A stretch of 64,000 nucleotides of DNA from Anaerocolumna sp047777345 (GTDB lineage Bacteria; Bacillota; Clostridia; Lachnospirales; Lachnospiraceae): assembly GCA_047777345.1 (NCBI GenBank), contig JBKEEJ010000013.1, forward strand, positions 1 through 64,000, written 5' to 3'. The stretch's first letter is position 1. The number at the start of each line of letters is the position of its first letter. The notes below the pieces were generated by a model that had not been told where the DNA came from, ran no database searches, and was given only the letters and a program-made list of their open reading frames with translations. Positions 35,521-44,938 of this stretch are shown here, piece after piece. A program made the position numbers and the translations under genes.

Positions 35521-36507
35521 TTATTCGCTTCTGGCACCGCACCTGTTACATAATTTTCTGCCTCCCACCTGGGATATCGGTATTGTAATAACTGTTCTTT
35601 TTAGTCCGCTGCAATTTAAATTGTTATGGTACCGATCTCCAAAATCTGTTATGAATAATGATGAAACCTTATCTGAATTACTGTCTTTGCATAAATCACA
35701 CTGTTTGTATTTTCCTCCCGATTTATTGCGTAAGTCATCAATCTGATGTACATCCACTTCCCGAACAGAAAGATCCAAATGAGAACAATCTTTGTAATAA
35801 TGGTATACCGCTCCGGTTTCCGTAATATATACCATTCTTTCGTTGTCTTTTGTTTGATCTGACGGGTCTATCGTTTCTTCTTTTAATGAAACCTTATGTC
35901 CTGTCCAGCCTCGTAACCGTACACGCTGCAAAACCGGTATATCTTTAATATGGAAAAACCGCAGTGGAAGCCTGATATCATAGCTTAACACAATATCAAC
36001 AGCATCATCTTCCTCTAAAAAACCGGACAGATGAGTATGTATTCCGTTAAACCCATCTTTGATGCAAAACTGGTCTATTTTAGCCACATTCAAATAATCC
36101 CGGATTTTTAATTTATAATAAGTACTGTCAATATTCTTTGCTATGATTTCTTCCAGACTGAAAGAGGAGTTTTTTTCTTTATATCCACTGGTATCATCCG
36201 ATTGATTATGATAAGTTGTTTTTTTATTTATATCTGCATTATTATCTGTATTACTTTTATCTGTAAGTTTGTTATCCGTACTATTATTATTTTTCGTACC
36301 ATATTCATTTATATAATCATATACAAAAGCATATTTTGCGGTATAAAAGGCTGTTTTTGTTATGGCATTCTGAAGATATTCCTGCAAACGGATTATTTGC
36401 AGAAAATAGAGGAAAGCTACGATGATATATATAAAAATAGGTAAAACCAATGCGGCTTCTACCGTTAAAGATCCCTTTATGGTCTTTTTTTTACTCTTTT
36501 TTTCCAT
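35521..36507 (-). CDS. TadE-type pseudopilin with C-terminal metal-binding repeats
   Basis: 328 residues. Prepilin segment KG, then SLTVEAALVLPIFIYIIVAF with Glu at +5. Middle region low-complexity (Asn/Asp/Lys/Ser, 70-115), then a beta-rich extracytoplasmic part. The last 100 residues hold two copies of a VYHYYKDCSHL ... CDLCK / RYHNNLNCSGL ... CNRCG pattern, each YH-x4-C plus CxxC, which looks like a small zinc or iron-sulphur knuckle. The 5' side is preceded by a 161-bp inverted repeat that may tune its expression. Confidence 0.75.
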   Translation of the reverse strand: MEKKSKKKTIKGSLTVEAALVLPIFIYIIVAFLYFLQIIRLQEYLQNAITKTAFYTAKYAFVYDYINEYGTKNNNSTDNKLTDKSNTDNNADINKKTTYHNQSDDTSGYKEKNSSFSLEEIIAKNIDSTYYKLKIRDYLNVAKIDQFCIKDGFNGIHTHLSGFLEEDDAVDIVLSYDIRLPLRFFHIKDIPVLQRVRLRGWTGHKVSLKEETIDPSDQTKDNERMVYITETGAVYHYYKDCSHLDLSVREVDVHQIDDLRNKSGGKYKQCDLCKDSNSDKVSSLFITDFGDRYHNNLNCSGLKRTVITIPISQVGGRKLCNRCGARSE

Positions 36508-36537
36508 GACGAAAGCCTCGATTTATTTTCATAATTT

Positions 36538-36698
36538 GTCAGCATCTGGAATGGATTGGGATATCCGTTCCGTAAAATTTTGTTTGGATGATGTTTTTCT
36601 TGGAGAGAGAATAGTTTGTTTCTTATAGTTTTATTTAAGGTGATAATTTGAATTAATAGACTAGAACGGATATCCCAATCCATTCCAAAGGGGCTGAC
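36538..36698. repeat. Long inverted repeat between pilus genes
   Basis: A perfect 24-bp arm (36547-36570) pairs with 36664-36687, and outer GTCAGC/GCTGAC arms (36538-36543 and 36693-36698) extend it. The intervening 93 nt are AT-rich. In RNA it would give a very stable hairpin between the DUF5702 gene and the TadE gene. There is no long T-run. Confidence 0.8.
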
Positions 36699-36740
36699 AG
36701 GTTAAGATTAACAGACAAAGCTTTACATATATTCATTAAA

Positions 36741-39206
36741 TTAATAGGAATATTCCAAATTAATATGATATTTATATCCATAGTCCTTATTGTCTGACAT
36801 TTTTCGGATAAAGGAGAGGTTAATAAACTTCGATTTCATTGTAAAATCTGCTTCTGCGGCAAACCCAAAGACACAGTTTTTTATATAAAAACTGTCTTCA
36901 TACCTTAGCTTAAGATTTTCCTGAATAAGATCCATAGCCCGATAACTTTTGGTGCTTTGTTTTTCCAGATACAAAAAAACTTTAAGATATCCCTCATAGC
37001 TTAGTCCCGAAGCAATTTTACTGTCCTTAATGCCTTCCGCTTTTGATTTAATAAAATCTTTATTTATAATAAAAATCTCATTTACATTCATCTGAATATC
37101 GCTGCTCTTTTTCATTAAGGGAAAAGTTTTTCCCTGTAATAATGCTTTTATATCTACCATGGACTCGGCAAAGGACCAGGCTGTTAAAATAATCATTTTC
37201 GTAACTTCGACTAAGGCTGGCATGCCGGTAAATCCAACAAAACTTACTGCCAGAATACGGGCTTTTTCATTGCTGTTTCTGTCACTTAACAAGGTAATCA
37301 GGTTCATGGCAGTTCGAATTAAGAGAATTCGGGTAATAACACCACTCAGGTTATCGTAATCGCCGGATTTTCCCATTATAAAATATTCCAGCTCATAGTC
37401 CAAAGCCCTTATTTTATCCGATAAACTGACCTCGTCATAATGGTTGAAATATTCCATCAAATACTCCTGCAGCAAAAGAATTTTCCCTATCTCCTCTGTT
37501 GCATTGTAAGCCGAACCTATACCGCTCACTTCATTTTCAAAATCATTAATAATTTGAGACAAAAAGCCATCCGCTCCGGATAATTCAATACAAGATACAG
37601 AGTTTATAAAACCATTCGGTTCATCCTTTGACTTAACTTTTTGAATCCGGGTTGGTATTTCCAGATTACTTAATTCTTTTTTTGAAACTTTATTTATGTC
37701 TTCCACAAGTAATCCCATTACACCATCTTTCAGCATGGTTTTGATACCGGAAAAAAAAGAATCACTGTCAGCTGGTTTGGTTAAAGTACTGTAATCAAAA
37801 GTGAGATTATTACAGTTATAATGTTTAATGGATTTTTCAATATTATTCAGTGCCGTTTTCAGACCACTCCAGGATTCTTTGTCTGATGATATGCGAAAAT
37901 ATGTGTCTGATTTTACATTCAAAAGTATACTTTCATTTTCGGTAAGGATACTTTTCATTTCCATAAAATTATACTGATTACTTAAACCGGTCTCATTGCC
38001 TCCTGTCCCCTTATATTTTTCCATATACGCCAAATCATCCAGTAAGCTTTCATAAAATTCCTGATTTAACTCATCCTTATATTCCTTTAAAAATTTTTCA
38101 TAAGTCCGTAACTTAAGACCGGCTTCTTTCTGCAAAGGTATCAGTTCTTCAATTACTTCTTTTGAACTTATTATTGCGCTAAGGCTTCCCTCTACCAGGT
38201 CCTGTAATGTTTTCATCCGATTATTGCAAGATTTAATTAACTCCTTTTCCCTTTGCTTATAATTTTCCAGCTTGTCTCTGGCACCGGATATGGCCTTCCG
38301 TAAGGCAGACAATTCATCAGAATCCTTAATGGTACTTTGATTAATGGACAGTAAACTTTCATAATGTTTCCTGGCTTCTTCTATTTTGGCAGCATTGTCA
38401 TAAAGGGAATCAATGTCCTTGGCTGTAGCATTAAGAATCAGCTTTGGATTAATGTAATGACTTTTTAAGGAATGATATACCAGTTCATTGAAAATGCCCA
38501 CATTTGACTGAGTTACCGTTTCATTTTGAATCTTTTTTACAAAATTGCTTAAAATATTTATTGTATCATCCCTATTCACTTTCACCCCTTTCTCACTAAT
38601 ATGGATTCCGTCTATGGAGCGCATAAGGGATAATAATCGCTTATCAATTTCATATAAACTTTTTTCTGCTTCCTGTTTTTCTTCCAGAACAGCCTGCGCT
38701 TTTTTCATCTCCTGCAAATCATTTAGCACAGGCAAAAACTTTTCAATTCCTTCGCTGATTTCTTTATATTTCATATAAGCCGTTACCTGATTCACAAATA
38801 TTTCCCCATCATAATCCATTAGGGTAACAGGTTTTTTAACGATAACTTCTTTCGTATTAATTCCATATAAATTCATATAGTTATATGGATTTCCCCATAA
38901 ATCATAAAGGTCTTTTCCGGGATGAAAAGTATAATCCATATAGCTTTTTAATTTTGCTGAAACGATTTCAAGGTCCATTTGATCCGTACCATAACTGCCA
39001 TCCAGTCCAAAAAGATGATATTCCTGAAAAAGGGGCAGATAATACTCACTGAGTACGGAGTCCATAGCCGCCTGTAAGGCTCTTTTAGCATATACTTTAG
39101 CACCATTCGCCCTTGCTGCCTCAATGGTGGTCATTACTATGGCCAATATCAGCAGTAAGATAAGGCTTAAGAATGCTGTAATGGATCCCTCCTTTTTCTT
39201 AGACAT
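36741..39206 (-). CDS. DUF5702 TadG-like pilus protein
   Basis: 821 residues. N-terminal KKKEG, then SITAFLSLILLLILAIVMTT, a prepilin-like segment that has Phe rather than Glu at +5. A large extracytoplasmic, coiled-coil-rich region follows (ARANGAKVYAKRALQAAMDS, EARKHYESLLSINQ). Two hydrophobic segments lie near 640-700 (ISRVITRILLIRTAMNLITL-like). DUF5702 proteins occur in clostridial Tad loci in the TadG position, where they may form the pilus base or tip. Lies directly downstream of the Flp pilin gene. Confidence 0.8.
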   Translation of the reverse strand: MSKKKEGSITAFLSLILLLILAIVMTTIEAARANGAKVYAKRALQAAMDSVLSEYYLPLFQEYHLFGLDGSYGTDQMDLEIVSAKLKSYMDYTFHPGKDLYDLWGNPYNYMNLYGINTKEVIVKKPVTLMDYDGEIFVNQVTAYMKYKEISEGIEKFLPVLNDLQEMKKAQAVLEEKQEAEKSLYEIDKRLLSLMRSIDGIHISEKGVKVNRDDTINILSNFVKKIQNETVTQSNVGIFNELVYHSLKSHYINPKLILNATAKDIDSLYDNAAKIEEARKHYESLLSINQSTIKDSDELSALRKAISGARDKLENYKQREKELIKSCNNRMKTLQDLVEGSLSAIISSKEVIEELIPLQKEAGLKLRTYEKFLKEYKDELNQEFYESLLDDLAYMEKYKGTGGNETGLSNQYNFMEMKSILTENESILLNVKSDTYFRISSDKESWSGLKTALNNIEKSIKHYNCNNLTFDYSTLTKPADSDSFFSGIKTMLKDGVMGLLVEDINKVSKKELSNLEIPTRIQKVKSKDEPNGFINSVSCIELSGADGFLSQIINDFENEVSGIGSAYNATEEIGKILLLQEYLMEYFNHYDEVSLSDKIRALDYELEYFIMGKSGDYDNLSGVITRILLIRTAMNLITLLSDRNSNEKARILAVSFVGFTGMPALVEVTKMIILTAWSFAESMVDIKALLQGKTFPLMKKSSDIQMNVNEIFIINKDFIKSKAEGIKDSKIASGLSYEGYLKVFLYLEKQSTKSYRAMDLIQENLKLRYEDSFYIKNCVFGFAAEADFTMKSKFINLSFIRKMSDNKDYGYKYHINLEYSY

Positions 39207-39300
39207 ACTACTCTCCTATCTGATTTTATTTAGATATACGGGTGGTTGTTTTGAAACTATGTAACAAAAATCCTTACTATCTTAATTTTCTTCTTTTTCT

Positions 39301-39492
39301 TTATTTTGTAATTTCATCCATATCACTTGCAATAGAGCTTATAATGTCTTTAACAACTTCCGTAATTTGCCGTCTGAATAAAAGCACCAAGCCAACTAAA
39401 AGCACCAGAATAAGTATAATTTCAACTATAGCCACACCATCTTCTTCATATATAAATTCCTTTATTACCTCTTTTACATTATTCATTGCCAT
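39301..39492 (-). CDS. Flp-type IVb pilin
   Basis: 63 residues, the length and plan of a Flp pilin: short charged leader (MNNVKEVIKEFIYEEDG), cleavage after Gly, mature protein VAIVEIILILVLLVGLVLLF with Glu at +5, then a short polar tail. AAAGG/TAAGG sites fit ATG 39492 or 39486. This should be the major pilus subunit. Confidence 0.88.
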   Translation of the reverse strand: MAMNNVKEVIKEFIYEEDGVAIVEIILILVLLVGLVLLFRRQITEVVKDIISSIASDMDEITK

Positions 39493-39555
39493 ACCTTACC
39501 TTTCTTATCTATTTGCTAGATTTATACTGTAAAAATGAAGATTAAAAATGAAGAT

Positions 39556-41022
39556 TTAAATTTGTAAAGATATAAACGCAGGAACCAAAATGACTGTCAA
39601 AACAAGCATTAACATTAACATCATGGGAACAAGCAATTTTGTGCCGGCTTCTTCTCCCATTCTTTTGGCAAGTTCTTTTCTTTCCTCAAAAGCCTGGGCA
39701 GCTTCCAATTCCAGTGAATGTAATAAATCGGATGACCCTTTTTTTAAGTTTTGAACAAGCAAAGAACTAAATCTAAGGTAGGGTAATAATTTTGCCCTCC
39801 GCCCAAACCGTTCATAGGCTATTGGTTCAGAGATACCTAACAAAAGTTCCCCATAGGTTATGGACATTTCTTCATATGCATAACGCTTCTGCCTTCCCTT
39901 TTCCTTATATTCCTTTGTAATTCTACCCCAGGCATTGGATAAAGACATGCCGGCTCCTACCAATAAAGTAAATTTATTAATAATTTCCGGATAATCCAAA
40001 AGCATTTCTCTGTTGCGTTTGTTTACCTTATCGTATAAATCCCGGTCCATAAGCTTATATAACAAAAGAGCCCCTATAATTCCTAAGATTAGAAAAATTC
40101 CTCCTCCGTTATGCTGATCCTGCGCCCAGGATATTTTAAATTTCCCTAAAGAGTCGGGCAAAGTCACACGGTCCTTTGTTTTTGACTCTTCATTGGCCCA
40201 ATTGACTGCTTCCATCAAATTTTTTCTAGCCAATTCTTCTTTCGTATATTCTTTGGGCAAGACCTTAAAATATCTGGTATATTCTTCAATATTGTCCTGA
40301 TATGTTATTGTTGCGGTTACCCCTACCAATATGGCCTCAGTCATATCTTCATTATGTATTGTCCCATCATAATCGATTATTTTAGGATTCCCGCTTGTCC
40401 AGCTGATACGGACTTTACTGTCCGGAATACGGGTCATAAAGTATAAATCCGTTAATACCTTATCCGGGGAAGTATTCATTTTTAAAACATGCTTGTCAAT
40501 ATAATCTTTGGCATACTGGAACTGCTTTTTGATTTCGAGGCTGTCATACTCTTTTTCCGAAACTTCTAACTGCACATTTTCCTCTAATACAGTTACATCT
40601 TGTTCCGATACATTTACTTTTAAATCAACAGTCTTTGAACCTTCCTCATATCCGGGCCTAAAGAGGTACCTTCCCTCTATAAGTTCCTTATTACCTGCTG
40701 CCTGAAGGTTACTTATCAGGGAAAATAAGTTGGCTAAAAAGATAATAATTGCCGCGGTCACTATTTTCCCACATATATACATCCTTTTAACTGTATCCAC
40801 TGATTCTCCCACATACAATGCTTTTAAGGGTTCCTCAATGTTATCTGCTGTTTTTTTCTTACTGATTTTTAACTTATCTAAAAGATAAAAGCCAAAGGGA
40901 TAGAAAGATTTTAGGGGATATTTCTTTTTATCTAATCCGCTTACCGTTTGGGCTTCATAATTTTTAGAAATCCCCCAAAATATAATAAAGAATAGGAGAA
41001 TAATAATATTGAATACTGTCAT
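39556..41022 (-). CDS. tadC: TadC-like pilus platform protein with Ig-like insertion
   Basis: 488 residues. N-terminal TM helices (FNIIILLFFIIFWGI and VTAAIIIFLANLFSLI), then about 190 extracytoplasmic residues not found in ordinary TadC. These contain two beta-strand motifs of the atrophied bacterial Ig (aBig) kind (VRISWTSGNPKIIDYDGTI, VTLPDSLGKFKISWAQD). Another TM helix (GGGIFLILGIIGALLLYKLM) and the T2SSF core (YPEIINKFTLLVGAGMSLSN, LLVPMMLMLMLVLTVILVPA) follow. With TadB it forms the inner-membrane platform on which TadA acts. Confidence 0.85.
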   Translation of the reverse strand: MTVFNIIILLFFIIFWGISKNYEAQTVSGLDKKKYPLKSFYPFGFYLLDKLKISKKKTADNIEEPLKALYVGESVDTVKRMYICGKIVTAAIIIFLANLFSLISNLQAAGNKELIEGRYLFRPGYEEGSKTVDLKVNVSEQDVTVLEENVQLEVSEKEYDSLEIKKQFQYAKDYIDKHVLKMNTSPDKVLTDLYFMTRIPDSKVRISWTSGNPKIIDYDGTIHNEDMTEAILVGVTATITYQDNIEEYTRYFKVLPKEYTKEELARKNLMEAVNWANEESKTKDRVTLPDSLGKFKISWAQDQHNGGGIFLILGIIGALLLYKLMDRDLYDKVNKRNREMLLDYPEIINKFTLLVGAGMSLSNAWGRITKEYKEKGRQKRYAYEEMSITYGELLLGISEPIAYERFGRRAKLLPYLRFSSLLVQNLKKGSSDLLHSLELEAAQAFEERKELAKRMGEEAGTKLLVPMMLMLMLVLTVILVPAFISLQI

Positions 41023-41048
41023 AATCCCTCCATAGAAAATAGGAATTT

Positions 41049-41792
41049 TTAAACCTCAATATGAATAATTTTTCTGGTTAATCGGAATAGGGCATAATAT
41101 AAAATCAGAATGAAACTCATAAATAAAACACCAAAAATATTATGATAAAGAGGTTTTAAAAAATCTCCCGAGAACAAGCGCAGATAAAGAATAATAAAGA
41201 AAGGCACCAGACACATAATATCAGCTTCAAATTTCTTTCCTGTAATTAATGTAATGATTTCTCTTTTTACCTCAATTTTGTCACTAATAATATTGCAGGT
41301 ATTGCGGATAATCTTTATAATATCCCCTCCGGTTCGTTTGGCGGTTGCAAAAACTTCGGAAAAATTAATTATGTCCTCCACATCGCTGCGGCTTGCCAGA
41401 TCTTTCAAAGCATCTTCCACCGTACAGTTCATATTTATTTGGTTTACGATGCCCTCAAATTCCCTTACAATCAAAGCATCGGAAGAATACATTAATTTTA
41501 AGTCAGCTACTGCCTGGGCAAAGGCATTTTCTACAGAATATCCAGCATTTAAGGCTGCTAAAAGGCTTAACAATCCATCCCTGAATTCTAAATTCAGCTG
41601 CCATTTTCTCTTTTGGGCCAGCTCTTTTCTTTTCATGCGTAGATAAGCAAATGCGTAAGAAGTTAATAAAACCATTCCTGGTATACTATCGTAAAATACA
41701 TAGCCGGTTATTGCCCCAAACACTGCTCCTAAAAGAAAATAGCCTGCCTGTTCTTTTTTTGAATACTGGTATATGTTATAATCCTTTATCAC
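41049..41792 (-). CDS. tadB: TadB-like pilus platform protein
   Basis: 247 residues, type II secretion F domain (FRDGLLSLLAALNAGYSVEN, FAQAVADLKLMYSS, NFSEVFATAKRTGGDIIKII) between N- and C-terminal membrane helices. It overlaps the tadA stop by 4 bp, indicating translational coupling. Confidence 0.92.
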   Translation of the reverse strand: MIKDYNIYQYSKKEQAGYFLLGAVFGAITGYVFYDSIPGMVLLTSYAFAYLRMKRKELAQKRKWQLNLEFRDGLLSLLAALNAGYSVENAFAQAVADLKLMYSSDALIVREFEGIVNQINMNCTVEDALKDLASRSDVEDIINFSEVFATAKRTGGDIIKIIRNTCNIISDKIEVKREIITLITGKKFEADIMCLVPFFIILYLRLFSGDFLKPLYHNIFGVLFMSFILILYYALFRLTRKIIHIEV

Positions 41793-43003
41793 AAAATCCC
41801 CGCTTTACTTAATTTTGATAAATTTATCAGTTCATTGTTTGTTTTCTTTAGTTCTCCCACTACCCTGCCATTGCTGTCCTCTCCCATTTCCTTAAAAACA
41901 TATAGTTTGTTTATTTCTATTTCACCGTCCGTACAGTCAAGTACTTCCGATACTTCCAGGACCTTTCTGCTTTTATCCCGCAGTCTTCCCAAATGAACAA
42001 TAATATCAATAGCCGAGGCAATCTGCTTCCGGACAGCTAAAAGGGGTATATCTGTTCCCATTAATACCAGCGTTTCAAGGCGATTTAACATGTCCACTGT
42101 GGAATTGGCATGGCCGGTGGACATGGATCCGTCATGTCCCGTATTCATAGCTTGAAGCATATCGATTGCAGCAGCATCTCTTACCTCTCCGACTACAATT
42201 CTGTCCGGTCTCATTCTTAAGCTTGATTTTATCAGGTCCCTTATGGTTACCGCATTTTTTCCTTCCACATTGGCATTTCTGGCCTCTAATTTTACCAGAT
42301 TGGGTACCGACTTTATTTGCAATTCAGCAGAATCTTCTATAGTAATAACCCTTTCGTCCTTAGGAATAAAATTGGAAAGTACGTTAAGAAAAGTTGTCTT
42401 TCCGGAACCGGTTCCTCCGCTGATAAAGATGTTATAACCGGCAATTACTAACTTTTCTAAAAATTGAGCGACTTCCTCTGTTATGGATCCCATTTCAATT
42501 AACTTTTCCATGGTTATGGGATTATTGGGAAACTTTCTTATGGTAACTATAGGGCCGTCTAAAGCTACGGGAGGCAGAACTATATTAACTCTGGACCCGT
42601 CAGGTAATCTGGCATCCACTATGGGACTTGCTTCATTAATAATCCGGTTTGACTTTGAAACGATCTGTTGTACTACATCTTCCAGTTTTTTATCTGATTC
42701 AAATTGCTTGTTCCATGGCCTGATTGCACCATTTTGTTCTATAAATATATTTTTGGCACCATTAATCATAATCTCCGTGATAGTCGGGTCTTCCACCAGC
42801 TCCTGTAATATGTCAAGTCTTCGTATGGAATTAAACACTTCTTTTCTAAGACGTCTTTTGTCCTGCATGCTGATATAGGTATCTTTACTTATCTGCAACA
42901 AGATTTCGTCAATTACGTCCAGTATTTCTTCATCATTTAATTCCTTTGACACGTCTATTTTCTTTATTACCAATTCCTGAATTTTGCTTTTTTCTATTTC
43001 CAT
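41789..43003 (-). CDS. tadA: TadA/CpaF secretion ATPase
   Basis: 404 residues. Hexameric ATPase driving Flp pilus assembly at the inner membrane. Walker A ISGGTGSGKTTFLN (Lys202), Asp box ITIEDSAELQI, Walker B-like RPDRIVVGEVRDAAAIDML and His box TGHDGSMSTGHANS, plus the CpaF N-terminal EDPTITEIMINGAKNIFIEQ. ATG 43003 fits the GAGG site, while the GTG two codons earlier overlaps it. Confidence 0.96.
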   Translation of the reverse strand: MEIEKSKIQELVIKKIDVSKELNDEEILDVIDEILLQISKDTYISMQDKRRLRKEVFNSIRRLDILQELVEDPTITEIMINGAKNIFIEQNGAIRPWNKQFESDKKLEDVVQQIVSKSNRIINEASPIVDARLPDGSRVNIVLPPVALDGPIVTIRKFPNNPITMEKLIEMGSITEEVAQFLEKLVIAGYNIFISGGTGSGKTTFLNVLSNFIPKDERVITIEDSAELQIKSVPNLVKLEARNANVEGKNAVTIRDLIKSSLRMRPDRIVVGEVRDAAAIDMLQAMNTGHDGSMSTGHANSTVDMLNRLETLVLMGTDIPLLAVRKQIASAIDIIVHLGRLRDKSRKVLEVSEVLDCTDGEIEINKLYVFKEMGEDSNGRVVGELKKTNNELINLSKLSKAGIL

Positions 43004-43030
43004 ACGCACCTCTTTCGTTCCTGCTTAATC

Positions 43031-44035
43031 CTAATTTTCACAAACCAGAAGGTAATCTGCAGGCAAGGCCCAGTTTGCCGTTTCCCATTCGAAATTATCA
43101 GCATTTAATTTAAGCAGATTCCGCTTTTCTTCCTCAGATATGCCCACAAATGAAAGTTTATCGATGATATCCCTATTTCCGGTCCATTCCATTTGTCCAC
43201 AAAAATGACTGTATTTTAGTCGCTCCCAACTGTTATCTTCGGCAGGCCAGAAAATCTGACTGCTATAAAGCAAAAGTTCAAAACTTGCCCCATAATAACT
43301 TCCTGTGTCCATAATAATGATTTCATATTGGGTTTGTTCCGTTAAAACTTTCAGCCATACATCCATATCCTCCGCTGTCAGTTCATATAAATCGGGACCG
43401 AAAGATACGCCTTCCATATAATCTAACGTATCTCTTTTTACAATACTTTCATTTATTTTGTCTCCTATATTGGGATTATTTTGTTTAAGATAGTAAATAA
43501 CCTGAGACAAATCTTTCTCACTTTTATATCCTGACAGTGCAGAGATTACCTGCAAGGCATTGAAATTAATATATAAGGTCTTTTTATGAATGGAATATTG
43601 TTTTGCCAAAGAATAGGAAAATAACTGACGAATCAATTCTTCCCCAAAAGAAAATACGGTGATAATTCTTTTATTTACAGGATTTTCTACCTTATCCCTG
43701 GTTTGAAAAATTGGGAAATGTAAGAACAGTTCTTTTAGAATAATTTCTGCAGACTGGTATTTATAAATTACCGGATAGGCATTGTGGCCGGAATGATCCG
43801 TACTTTCTGTCAGCAGACAAATATTTTTAATATTGTCTTGTTTTATTTCATCCACCGGTAATTTCTCATTTATTAACAGGATATGAACCGGAGCCTGTCC
43901 TAAAAATTCCTTCAGACTGTCCGGATTTGTAAAAATGCGCACCTGAACATATCTTTTATATGTTCGTTTTATGTATTCCATCAGCCGGTTTGCATAATCT
44001 GCTTCTTCATCATAAATGGCCAATATACCGTTCAA
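43031..44035 (-). CDS. TadZ/CpaE-like localization protein without P-loop
   Basis: 334 residues. An N-terminal receiver-like domain (ILAIYDEEADYANRLMEYI) has Asn in place of the phospho-acceptor Asp (HILLINEKL). A MinD/ParA-like domain follows in which the Walker A region reads ITVFSFGEELIRQLFSY, with no GKGGVGKT. A later EIIIMDTGSYYGASFELLL resembles the Walker B/switch segment. TadZ proteins place the Tad machine at a cell site. Assignment rests on order (between prepilin peptidase and tadA) and fold pattern. Confidence 0.75.
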   Translation of the reverse strand: MNGILAIYDEEADYANRLMEYIKRTYKRYVQVRIFTNPDSLKEFLGQAPVHILLINEKLPVDEIKQDNIKNICLLTESTDHSGHNAYPVIYKYQSAEIILKELFLHFPIFQTRDKVENPVNKRIITVFSFGEELIRQLFSYSLAKQYSIHKKTLYINFNALQVISALSGYKSEKDLSQVIYYLKQNNPNIGDKINESIVKRDTLDYMEGVSFGPDLYELTAEDMDVWLKVLTEQTQYEIIIMDTGSYYGASFELLLYSSQIFWPAEDNSWERLKYSHFCGQMEWTGNRDIIDKLSFVGISEEEKRNLLKLNADNFEWETANWALPADYLLVCEN

Positions 44036-44159
44036 ATGCTTCTCCTTTCCATTAATTTCTCTTGAATTGAATAGTTAAACCGGAAGTTTTAATTATTCCG
44101 TATTAACTCATATAAACTTATGCTTAAATTAATTTACCGTTTTTACCTGTTTAAATATA

Positions 44160-44744
44160 CTAAAACAAAATCTGAAACAATACACCTCCCAAAACTGCTA
44201 TGGAAAAATGAACAGCCCCTTCATATCCCTTTTCTTTACCGTCAAAATATGGTTCTATTCTTTTTCCTTCATAACCTTCTTTACTGTAAGGCATAACAGC
44301 TTTTTCATCCGTTGCTTTTTTGCTTATGAATTTCGGTATAATCCTTTGGATATAATGAAACAAATAAGAAAAACGTCTATATACCATTTTGTTTTTTATA
44401 AGAAGAATAAGTGACATACCTGCTCCTACAATAAAAGCAGCCGCAATAGATTTTAATACGAAAGTTCCCCCGCAAAAGCTTCCTATAACAGAAAAAAGCT
44501 TAATATCTCCGGCTCCCAGGGCTTTTATCATAAATAATGGGAATAATAAAAGTATGGGGAGAAAAACTCCAGATAACCATATATTTATGCCAGTCCATCC
44601 GTACTCATAAATATCATATATCATTCCTGCCAATATACCTATAAGAATTAGGGAATTGCTGACCTTCCAGGATCTTAAATCATCCAGGACAGCTATGAAA
44701 AGCAGAGAGACTAGGCAAGCCATTTTTATACTGATAGACTTCAC
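44160..44744 (-). CDS. A24-type prepilin peptidase, first gene of the Tad operon
   Basis: 194 residues. Catalytic Asp pair in AVLDDLRSWKVSNSLI and KALGAGDIKLFSVIGS. Six hydrophobic segments with a 45-residue charged loop before the last one, longer than the second copy at 34910. Processes Flp and TadE-like prepilins. The start is uncertain (GTG 44744 versus ATG 44723), with GAGG lying immediately upstream. Confidence 0.85.
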   Translation of the reverse strand: MKSISIKMACLVSLLFIAVLDDLRSWKVSNSLILIGILAGMIYDIYEYGWTGINIWLSGVFLPILLLFPLFMIKALGAGDIKLFSVIGSFCGGTFVLKSIAAAFIVGAGMSLILLIKNKMVYRRFSYLFHYIQRIIPKFISKKATDEKAVMPYSKEGYEGKRIEPYFDGKEKGYEGAVHFSIAVLGGVLFQILF

Positions 44745-44938
44745 CTCACAGATTTTTAAGATAACATTATATTACACCTCCTTATCCATATTTTCAATAA
44801 AAAATTTGCAAATTTTGTAAATTCATGACAATTTACAAAATGAAAAATAAAATTTGTTGAAAGTTACGATACACCCCTGTTTCCCTTTGTTTTTAAAGGC
44901 AGAATTTTTCATAAAATTTAAAAATTAATATTATGTAT

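Noticed and set aside
36538..36698. Intrinsic terminator
   Set aside because: The arms are strong, but no T-run follows on either strand and the operon clearly continues.
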